Shown here: piece after piece, positions 57,644 to 64,000 of the stretch
Layout of the letters: every line of letters begins with the position of its first letter
Position numbering within the stretch: the stretch's first letter is position 1
Source of the DNA: Phycisphaerae bacterium
GTDB taxonomy: Bacteria > Planctomycetota > Phycisphaerae > UBA1845
Direction of reading: 5' to 3'
Assembly (NCBI GenBank): GCA_029260135.1
Contig: JAJDDV010000132.1
Coordinates: 1-64,000 of the forward strand
DNA: 64,000 nucleotides
Notes under the pieces: model-generated
Database searches by the model: none
Seen by the model: only the letters and a program-made list of their open reading frames with translations
Told to the model about the DNA's origin: nothing
Translations under genes and position numbers: made by a program

Positions 57644-59371
57644 ATGAGCAACGAGGCGGATCATCATCTAGGGTTCTGGCGCAAGTACGTCTTCTCGACA
57701 GACCACAAGGTCATCGGGATCCAGTACACGATTACCTCGCTCGTCTTTCTGCTGTTTGGGTTCAGCCTGCTGATGCTCATGCGGTGGCAGTTGGCCTACC
57801 CCGGTCGCGAAATCCCGATCCTCGGCAAGTTCCTGAGCGAATCGATCGCGCCCGGCGGCGTCATGCTTCCCGAGTTCTACAACTCGCTCGGCGCCATGCA
57901 CGGAACGATCATGGTCTTCCTCGGCGTGGTACCGCTCGGCGTCGGTGGATTCGGCAACTACTTCATGCCGCTCCAAATCGGCGCGCCGGATATGGCCTTC
58001 CCCAAACTCAACATGCTCAGCTACTGGGTCTACGCCGTCGGCGGTCTGATCATGATGACAGGGTTCTTCGTACCGGGCGGCGCCGCCAACTCCGGTTGGA
58101 CCGCCTATCCGCCTCTCGCGGACATCGCCACGCTCGGACAAACCGTCTGGCTCATCGGAATGGTCTTCCTCATCACCTCGTCGCTATTCGGATCGGTCAA
58201 CTTCATCGTCACGATCGTCCACCTGCGAGCCCGCGGCCTGACCATGTTCCGTCTACCGTTCTTTGTGTGGGCGCAGTTCGTCACCGCCTTTCTGCTGTTG
58301 CTCGCCATGCCGCCACTCGAAGCGGCCGGCATCCTCCAACTGCTCGATCGCGTGGCAGGTACGAGCTTCTTCATGCCCGAAGGTCTCGTCATCAGCGGCG
58401 TGCATCAGGTCGGTGCCGGCGGCGGAAGCCCGATCCTCTGGCAGCACCTCTTCTGGTTCCTTGGCCATCCCGAAGTCTACGTACTACTGCTACCCGCCAT
58501 GGGCATTGTCGCGGAGGTCATACCCGCGAACACACGCAAGCCGCTCTTCGGATACAAATCGATCGTCTACTCCGTGCTCTTCCTGGGCTTCATGTCGTTC
58601 ATCGTCTGGGCTCACCACATGTTCCTGACCGGCATGGGAACCACGATGAGCACCTTCTTTGCCACCACCACGATGATCATCTCGCTGCCCTCCGTCGTGA
58701 TCCTTACCGCACTGGCGCTGAGCCTCTACAAAGGGGCCATTCGTCTGACCGTCCCCATGCTCTTCGCACTGGCTTTCTTGCCCATGCTGGGCATCGGCGG
58801 TCTGACAGGACTGCCTCTAGGCCTTCCCGCGTCGGATATCTACCTGCACGACACCTACTACGTGATCGGCCACTTTCACTACGTCGTCGCGCCGGGAATC
58901 GTCTTCGGCCTCTTCGCCGGGATCTACCACTGGTACCCGAAAGTCACCGGCCGAAAGATGAACGAGACGCTGGGCCGGATTCACTTCGTGCTATCGTTCG
59001 TCTTTATGAACATGGTCTTCATGCCCATGTTCTTCCAGGGCATGGCCGGAGTTTCGCGCCGTCTCTATGACCAGACCGTCTATACGCATGGCAGCGCGGT
59101 CCAAGACCTGACCGTCCTCTCGTCCTGGGGCGCGTGGTGCTTGGGGCTCGCGCAGATCCCCTTCATCCTCAACTTCTTCTTGAGCATTTGGAAGGGCAAA
59201 GCGGTCGATGCCAATCCCTGGCAGGCGACGACCCTGGAATGGGCGGCACCCTCGCCGCCGCCCCATGGCAATTTCGTGACCCAACCGGTGGTACATCGCG
59301 GTCCCTACGAATACAGCGTGCCTGACCGCAGTGATGACTTCTTCCCGCAGCACGCCCTTGCGGAGAGTTGA
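57644..59371 (+). CDS. coxA: Cytochrome c oxidase subunit I
   Basis: 575 residues, starting seven bases after coxB. Twelve or so transmembrane helices. Heme and copper ligands are present: His in GAMHGTIMVF (heme a), HPEVYVLLLPAMG (CuB His, cross-link Tyr and the channel Glu), WAHHMF (two CuB His) and GHFHYVVAPG (heme a3 and a). This is a type A oxidase that reduces oxygen to water and pumps protons. An overlapping 500-codon frame at 57568-59070 is a shadow. Confidence 0.97.
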   Translation: MSNEADHHLGFWRKYVFSTDHKVIGIQYTITSLVFLLFGFSLLMLMRWQLAYPGREIPILGKFLSESIAPGGVMLPEFYNSLGAMHGTIMVFLGVVPLGVGGFGNYFMPLQIGAPDMAFPKLNMLSYWVYAVGGLIMMTGFFVPGGAANSGWTAYPPLADIATLGQTVWLIGMVFLITSSLFGSVNFIVTIVHLRARGLTMFRLPFFVWAQFVTAFLLLLAMPPLEAAGILQLLDRVAGTSFFMPEGLVISGVHQVGAGGGSPILWQHLFWFLGHPEVYVLLLPAMGIVAEVIPANTRKPLFGYKSIVYSVLFLGFMSFIVWAHHMFLTGMGTTMSTFFATTTMIISLPSVVILTALALSLYKGAIRLTVPMLFALAFLPMLGIGGLTGLPLGLPASDIYLHDTYYVIGHFHYVVAPGIVFGLFAGIYHWYPKVTGRKMNETLGRIHFVLSFVFMNMVFMPMFFQGMAGVSRRLYDQTVYTHGSAVQDLTVLSSWGAWCLGLAQIPFILNFFLSIWKGKAVDANPWQATTLEWAAPSPPPHGNFVTQPVVHRGPYEYSVPDRSDDFFPQHALAES

Positions 59372-59375
59372 TGCA

Positions 59376-59999
59376 ATGTCGGCGGACGTACTCCCCTATA
59401 CGGTAAAACCTCATCCGATCACCGGCCTCTACAGCGGTAAGTTCGGCATGTGGCTCTTTCTTGCGTCCGAAGTGATGCTCTTCGGTGCGTTCTTCTCGTC
59501 CTACATCCTGCTGAAGTTCTCGGCGCCGTCCGAGGGCGCCGCTGCTTGGCCGACCCATGATGAGCGACACCTCAGTTGGGTCGTCGCCGGCGCCAACACG
59601 CTCGTTCTGATCATCTCGAGCGTGACCATGGTGATGGCCTGGCTATCGCTCAAAGGAAACAACCTCGCCAAGGGGCGTCTCTTCCTCGGTGTCACTGCCG
59701 CGCTCGCCTCCCTCTTCTTGGCGTTCAAGATCTTTTTGGAATACATCCCTCACTGGCACGAAGGATACACGACCTCCCATAGCGTCTTCTTCGGTCTCTA
59801 CTACACCATGACGGGCCTGCATGGATTGCACGTCATCGGCGGTATCCTCGTGATGGTCTACTTCATCGGCCCCGGTTCCAAGCTCTGGCGCTCCGATCCC
59901 GAGTACTACACGAACCGAATCGAGTGTACCGGATTGTATTGGCACTTTGTGGATTTGGTCTGGATCGTCCTCTTTCCGACACTGTACTTGATGAACTAG
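59376..59999 (+). CDS. coxC: Cytochrome c oxidase subunit III
   Basis: 207 residues from ATG 59376, which has GGAGAG upstream. Helical membrane protein: KFGMWLFLASEVMLFGAFFS, then HSVFFGLYYTMTGLHGLHVI and YWHFVDLVWIVLFPTLYL, all typical of subunit III. It is the five-helix length rather than the seven-helix one. Start 59331 would overlap coxA and is less likely. Confidence 0.95.
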   Translation: MSADVLPYTVKPHPITGLYSGKFGMWLFLASEVMLFGAFFSSYILLKFSAPSEGAAAWPTHDERHLSWVVAGANTLVLIISSVTMVMAWLSLKGNNLAKGRLFLGVTAALASLFLAFKIFLEYIPHWHEGYTTSHSVFFGLYYTMTGLHGLHVIGGILVMVYFIGPGSKLWRSDPEYYTNRIECTGLYWHFVDLVWIVLFPTLYLMN

Positions 60000-60008
60000 G
60001 AGGTCACG

Positions 60009-60335
60009 ATGGAAAGCGCCGAAAGAACAACGCACAAACACAGCGGAGCCTACGTCGGTGTCTTCGTATCGCTTGTTGTCCTCACCATCGTAACCGTGGC
60101 CGTATCGACCTTCGACTTCGGCGGGTCCACCAACGTGGTGATCGCCTTGGCGATCGCCGCCGTGAAGGGCTCGCTTGTCGCCGCCATCTTCATGCACCTC
60201 AAGTGGGAGTCCTCACGGCAACTTTGGTGGCTCATCCTGTGCTGCGCGATCTTCGCTTTTACCCTCTTGTTGCTACCGCTCTTCTCCGTGATGGACCCAC
60301 CCTTCCAAGCGCAAATGGGAACCTGGGGAGATTGA
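60009..60335 (+). CDS. Cytochrome c oxidase subunit IV (prokaryotic type)
   Basis: 108 residues with AGGAGGT before ATG 60009. Three hydrophobic helices: YVGVFVSLVVLTIVTVAVS, ALAIAAVKGSLVAAIFMHLK and WWLILCCAIFAFTLLLLPLF. The AAVKGSLVAAIFMHLK segment is characteristic of the small CyoD/COX4_pro-type subunit. It probably helps assemble or stabilise subunits I and III. Confidence 0.9.
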   Translation: MESAERTTHKHSGAYVGVFVSLVVLTIVTVAVSTFDFGGSTNVVIALAIAAVKGSLVAAIFMHLKWESSRQLWWLILCCAIFAFTLLLLPLFSVMDPPFQAQMGTWGD

Positions 60336-60340
60336 CTGTC

Positions 60341-60547
60341 GTGTCGCTCAAAGCCTTCCACGTAGTATTTGTCATCGTCTCGTCACTGCTGACCGCCGGG
60401 TTCGGCCTCTGGGCGATCCGCCAATGGTCCGTTCGGGGAGACTTCGTTTCCGGAATGGTGGGCATCGGTTCGTTCGTGGGATGCGCAGTGCTTCTCTGGT
60501 ACGGCCGATGGTTTCTTCGAAAGCTCAAGGGAGTCAGTTGGCTGTGA
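60341..60547 (+). CDS. Small two-helix membrane protein in the oxidase operon
   Basis: 68 residues from GTG 60341 with GGGAG nine bases upstream. Two hydrophobic helices (FHVVFVIVSSLLTAGFGLWA and MVGIGSFVGCAVLLWYGRWF) and a basic end (RKLKG). Its stop overlaps the next start (GTGA). I do not recognise a family. Position suggests an oxidase assembly or accessory subunit. Confidence 0.75.
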   Translation: MSLKAFHVVFVIVSSLLTAGFGLWAIRQWSVRGDFVSGMVGIGSFVGCAVLLWYGRWFLRKLKGVSWL

Positions 60548-60822
60548 TCCGACCCGGAAGACGGCGAAGACTTCTACCGGCGACGATGCTCGTTGCACTC
60601 TCTCTGCGTCTACCGCCGGCCGGCGCCTGTTCCGTGTGTTTCGGCGATGCGGATTCGCCCGTGGCCAGAGGGCTCTCCGCAGGTGTCTTTCTACTAGGCG
60701 GCGTTACCGTCTTCGTGCTGATCGGTGTAGCCTCAGTCGCACTTTTCTGGCGACACCGCAGCCGCCAACTGACCTGGACCGGTGAAGGCGATGCACACCA
60801 GCGAGAAGAACATGGATCTTGA
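60544..60822 (+). CDS. Small membrane protein with CSVCFG motif
   Basis: 92 residues from GTG 60544, overlapping the previous stop by four bases. A basic start and hydrophobic export segment are followed by ACSVCFGDADSPVARGL, then one transmembrane helix (AGVFLLGGVTVFVLIGVASVAL). The CxxC in CSVCFG could bind heme, copper or form a disulfide outside the membrane. Proteins of this kind recur near cox genes in my memory, without a known role. Confidence 0.75.
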   Translation: MIRPGRRRRLLPATMLVALSLRLPPAGACSVCFGDADSPVARGLSAGVFLLGGVTVFVLIGVASVALFWRHRSRQLTWTGEGDAHQREEHGS

Positions 60823-61759
60823 CGCAACCAACGAAGGGCACGCTGAAGACCATTCACGCTGGCTCCATCGCTTCGCCATCCTGACAGCCGTCGCCGTCTT
60901 CCCGCTCATCGTCGTCGGCGCCGGTGTGACGACCCAGGAGGCGGGCATGGCCTTCCCGGACTGGCCGACGTCGAACGGGCACCTCGTCAACCCGCCGGGA
61001 TGGTGGGAGTCGATCGATACCCGTTGGGAGCACGGCCACCGACTCATCGGCTGGGTCGTGGGGATGCTCGCGACCACACTTCTGATTCTATCGTGGCGGC
61101 GCGGCGGTTCCGTGCGAACGATCGGACTGGCGACGTTCCTGGCCATTGCCGTCCAGGGAGTTCTGGGCGGCTTGCGCGTGACACAGATCTCAACACCATT
61201 GGCCATGGTGCATGGTGTCTGGGGTCAGATCTGCTTCTGCCTCGCCTGCGCCTCCACGCTGCTGACCTCGCGCATCTGGTCGGATCGACGAGCCGTGACC
61301 GATGCTGTGACCGCGGTGGCACTCAGAAGAACGTGCCTCGCCGGAGTCTCCGCCGTCTTCCTGCAGCTTGCTTTTGGCGCGGCGCTGCGACATTTCGGTG
61401 GGCAGCACGCGCTCGTGCTACACGTCGTCTGGGCCATCATCGTCATGATGCTGGTCACGTGGCTGGCCATGTGGATCCTCAGTGAGTTTGCCGGCCACCG
61501 CCTCTTCGAACCGCTGGCCAAGAGCGTCGCCATTATCATGGTGATCCAGCTCATGCTGGGAGGGGCAACGCTTCTCATCACCGTCCTCGGACGCTTCGAT
61601 GCACCCTTTGTACGCTGGGCGGTTCCCTCGGCACACGTAGCCGGCGGTGCACTCCTACTCGCCTGCACCTTCCTGCTGACGTTGAGTTCGTATCGATTCG
61701 TAAGAGCGATACCGGCGCCCGAGCATACCGCCTCCGAAACCCCCATGGTCTGTGTTTAG
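60812..61759 (+). CDS. ctaA: Heme A synthase (CtaA/COX15)
   Basis: 315 residues from ATG 60812, overlapping the previous gene by 11 bases; in-frame starts at 60782 and 60791 are possible. Eight-helix protein. Conserved His motifs: EHGHRLIGWVVG, AMVHGVWGQICF, LVLHVVWAIIV and PSAHVAGGALLL, which bind heme. It oxidises heme O to heme A for subunit I. It is followed without a gap by ctaB, so both heme A steps are in one operon. Confidence 0.93.
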   Translation: MDLDATNEGHAEDHSRWLHRFAILTAVAVFPLIVVGAGVTTQEAGMAFPDWPTSNGHLVNPPGWWESIDTRWEHGHRLIGWVVGMLATTLLILSWRRGGSVRTIGLATFLAIAVQGVLGGLRVTQISTPLAMVHGVWGQICFCLACASTLLTSRIWSDRRAVTDAVTAVALRRTCLAGVSAVFLQLAFGAALRHFGGQHALVLHVVWAIIVMMLVTWLAMWILSEFAGHRLFEPLAKSVAIIMVIQLMLGGATLLITVLGRFDAPFVRWAVPSAHVAGGALLLACTFLLTLSSYRFVRAIPAPEHTASETPMVCV

Positions 61760-62671
61760 ATGAGCGAGACACTCGACATTCGAAGCACCGTTGACCTGGC
61801 CGTCCGGTCGCCGCTCACCGCATGTCTCGAACTGATCCGAGTACGCATCGCGATTCTTGTCCTGGCGGCGACCGCGCTAGGCTTTCTTCTAGGCGCGTCA
61901 GCGCTTGGCACTGCATGGTCGACGGTCGCTCTCCTCAACACATTGCTGGGAACCGTACTGGTGGCTGCCGGTGCCAACGCGCTAAACCAAGTCATTGAGT
62001 CCGAGCACGACGCGCGCATGACCCGAACGATGAACCGTCCGATTCCATCCGGACGCCTCGAACGCAAGGCGGCGCTTTGGCTTGGATTGACCATGGGGCT
62101 CGGCGGCGTCGCCTACCTCGTCGCGCAGGTCAATACACTCGCGGGCATTCTCGGCGCACTTAGTCTCGCAGGCTACGTCCTGGTCTATACGCCCATGAAA
62201 AGAGTCACGTGGCGCAGCGTCTTCATCGGCGCCGCACCGGGCGCACTTCCACCCGCCATCGGTTGGGCCGGCGCAACCGGCACGCTGACCATGGATGCGT
62301 GGATTCTCTTCGGAATCGTTTTTGTCTGGCAGATGCCACACTTCGCCGCAATTGCGTGGCTCCATCGAAAGGACTACCAGCAAGCCGGGTATCCCATGCT
62401 CCCGGTGCTGGATCCGACCGGCCGGCGAACAAGCCGACATCTGATGGCCTATTCATGGCTACTATTGGCCATCAGCGTCGTACCCACTTGGACCGGCCTT
62501 GTCGGCATCGGTTATGCAATCAGCGCTTCGGTGCTCGGTCTGGCGTTCCTGGCCTGCGGCGTCTATTTCGTGCGGCAGCAGACCACAAGAGCGGCACGCC
62601 ACCATCTGATGGCGTCGATTGCCTATCTACCTCTTCTCTTTGTAGTCATGATGATCGACAGGGCGCTGTGA
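61760..62671 (+). CDS. ctaB: Protoheme IX farnesyltransferase (heme O synthase)
   Basis: 303 residues; the ATG directly follows the ctaA stop. UbiA-fold membrane enzyme. The first Asp/Glu motif is NQVIESEHDARMTRTMNRPI, and the middle region LVYTPMKRVTWRSVFIGAAP plus QMPHFAAIAWLHRKDY is characteristic of CtaB/COX10. It adds a farnesyl chain to heme B to give heme O, the substrate of CtaA. Confidence 0.95.
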   Translation: MSETLDIRSTVDLAVRSPLTACLELIRVRIAILVLAATALGFLLGASALGTAWSTVALLNTLLGTVLVAAGANALNQVIESEHDARMTRTMNRPIPSGRLERKAALWLGLTMGLGGVAYLVAQVNTLAGILGALSLAGYVLVYTPMKRVTWRSVFIGAAPGALPPAIGWAGATGTLTMDAWILFGIVFVWQMPHFAAIAWLHRKDYQQAGYPMLPVLDPTGRRTSRHLMAYSWLLLAISVVPTWTGLVGIGYAISASVLGLAFLACGVYFVRQQTTRAARHHLMASIAYLPLLFVVMMIDRAL

Positions 62672-62678
62672 CGGCGTG

Positions 62679-63647
62679 ATGGATGTGATGGTAACGTGCG
62701 ACGATCCCGCTGTTCAAATTACCGAACTGACCCACCGTTACGGTCGGCGCGTAGCCTTGGATGCATTCTCGCTGTCAGTCGAGCGGGCGTCCCTCTTCGC
62801 GCTGCTGGGTCCCAACGGTAGCGGAAAGACCACGCTCTTTCGCATTCTCGCAACGGTTCTCACGCCATCCTCGGGTTCCGTGCGCATCGCCGGGCTCGAT
62901 CTCGCCCGCCAACGCGCAAATGCTCGGCGCCGCATCGGCGTTGTCTTCCAGGAACCAAGCATCGATAACCGGCTGACCGTCGCTGAGAACCTGATGCACC
63001 AAGGGCATCTGTACGGTTTGCGGGGTGCAGTCCTGCGACAACGCAGCACAGAACTGCTCCACCGATTCGGTTTGTCGCAACGATCACGCGATCGGGTCGG
63101 CGTACTCTCCGGCGGACTCCGACGACGCGTAGAGTTGGCCAAAGCGTTGCTCCATCGACCGGAAGTTCTCATTCTTGATGAGCCCAGCACCGGACTCGAT
63201 CCGGGCGCCCGCTACGATCTCCTCTCCCACCTCGAGGAACTGCGCGATCAAGATGGCGTCACTTGTTTGCTCACGACCCACCTGACCGAAGAGGCCGACC
63301 GCTGCGACCGCGTCGGCATTGTCGATCAAGGAAAGGCCGTAGCCGTGGATTCGCCGCACGCGCTCAAGGCGACCATCGGTGGCGACATTCTCTGGGTGCG
63401 AACCGAAAACCCCACACAATTCGCTTCGATGCTCGCCGAGCGGTTCGGCATCACCGCTGATACCGCGGATGACGGCGTGCGGATCGAGCGCCAGTCCGGA
63501 CATCGCTTCGTCCCTGAACTGATCGAAGCCTGCCCCGGCACCATTCGTAGCGTCACCGTCGGAAAGCCGACCCTCGAGGATGTCTTCCTCCACAAGACCG
63601 GACACGGATTGTGGAACGGTACCGCACGCGATCGGAACAAGACATGA
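62679..63647 (+). CDS. ABC transporter ATP-binding protein (DrrA/ABC-2 exporter type)
   Basis: 322 residues. Walker A GPNGSGKTTLF, Q-loop VVFQEP, signature LSGGLRRRVELAKAL, Walker B VLILDEPSTGLDP and H-loop TTHLTEE are complete. The C-terminal about 80 residues are the extra domain of the DrrA-type branch ending in PTLEDVFLHKTG. It follows ctaB closely and overlaps the permease start (ATGA). In context it may serve oxidase maturation (heme, copper or a small molecule), but the substrate is unknown. Confidence 0.92.
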   Translation: MDVMVTCDDPAVQITELTHRYGRRVALDAFSLSVERASLFALLGPNGSGKTTLFRILATVLTPSSGSVRIAGLDLARQRANARRRIGVVFQEPSIDNRLTVAENLMHQGHLYGLRGAVLRQRSTELLHRFGLSQRSRDRVGVLSGGLRRRVELAKALLHRPEVLILDEPSTGLDPGARYDLLSHLEELRDQDGVTCLLTTHLTEEADRCDRVGIVDQGKAVAVDSPHALKATIGGDILWVRTENPTQFASMLAERFGITADTADDGVRIERQSGHRFVPELIEACPGTIRSVTVGKPTLEDVFLHKTGHGLWNGTARDRNKT

Positions 63648-64000
63648 TCCATGCGGCAATGACCGATTCGCTGCTTCTTCCAACCGCCTCGCTCTGGCGA
63701 AGGGAACTGATCCGCTTTGCACGCCAGCCCAGCCGTTGGATCAGCGCCGTCGCCATGCCCGCCGTCTTCTGGCTCTTCCTTGGGTCCGGACTGCGAGATT
63801 CCTTCCAGATGCCCGGCGCAACCAGCTCGGTCTCCTACATGGAATACGCCTTCCCCGGCACTCTGACGCTGATCGTCCTCTTCGTCGCCGTCTTCTCCAG
63901 CATCTCCGTCATCGAGGATCGACAGTCCGGGTTCCTCCAAGCCGTTCTCGCCGCCCCGATCGCAAGATCGTCGATGGTGCTCGGCATCGTCCTCGGCGGA
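63644..64000 (+). CDS. ABC-2 type transporter permease (N-terminal part, cut by window end)
   Basis: 119 codons are visible from ATG 63644. A cytoplasmic start (LWRRELIRFARQPSRW) leads into the first helix (AVAMPAVFWLFLGSGL), an external loop, a second helix (GTLTLIVLFVAVFSSISVI) and EDRQSGFLQAVLAAPI, the conserved ABC-2 coupling segment. It forms the exporter with the overlapping ATPase gene. Confidence 0.88.
   Translation, partial: MIHAAMTDSLLLPTASLWRRELIRFARQPSRWISAVAMPAVFWLFLGSGLRDSFQMPGATSSVSYMEYAFPGTLTLIVLFVAVFSSISVIEDRQSGFLQAVLAAPIARSSMVLGIVLGG

Noticed and set aside
57568-59070. 500-codon frame overlapping coxA
   Set aside because: Another frame over an unambiguous coxA; Arg/His-rich translation typical of a shadow.

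Overview
The window is about 60% GC and densely coded. It most resembles a chromosome segment of a planctomycete or close PVC-group relative; this is inferred from gene content, as there is no rRNA to confirm it. Supporting signs are an ECF sigma factor translationally coupled to a transmembrane Ser/Thr kinase, a second kinase with TPRs, very large cysteine-rich secreted proteins, EF-hand/dockerin-like C-termini, IPTL-CTERM-type sorting tails, and a Gram-negative envelope (lpxK, secretin, LolA-like protein).

Layout. 1-6.6 kb: an exported alpha/beta hydrolase, a secreted S41-type peptidase, a small IPTL-CTERM protein, a LolA-like periplasmic protein, and a coupled pair (squalene-cyclase-fold repeat protein plus Tat-exported DUF362 protein). 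An IS-end-like remnant lies at 1.3 kb. 6.7-17.5 kb: a Tad/Flp pilus locus with two flp pilin genes, tadV, tadE, cpaB, cpaC, tadZ, tadA, tadB and tadC. It is followed by lpxK and a heptose-bisphosphatase-like gene with an added membrane domain. 19.5-25.2 kb: an HU-like protein, aminoacyl-histidine dipeptidase, a sugar-isomerase-fold protein and mutL.

25.4-53.2 kb is a secretome region. Two paralogous cysteine-rich giants (1808 and 1758 aa) lie in opposite orientation. Between them are a 2294-aa protein with 18 Asp/Cys metal-binding-type repeats, a small secreted Cys protein, the sigma/kinase pair, a beta-helix protein, an IPTL-CTERM protein and the TPR kinase. The three giants share one C-terminal module of about 230-240 residues. 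53.7-64 kb: an S9 peptidase, then an aa3-type cytochrome oxidase operon (coxB-coxA-coxC-subunit IV, two small membrane proteins, ctaA, ctaB) running into an ABC exporter cut by the window end.

The most interesting signals are at the pilin genes. Both flp genes have the same -35/17-bp spacer/-10 arrangement, long 5' leaders with matching hairpins (one supported by compensatory changes), and encode an identical mature pilin despite about 21 synonymous codon differences. This looks like a duplicated pilin unit under an RNA-level control I cannot name. The second strong signal is the shared C-terminal module of the three giant secreted proteins.
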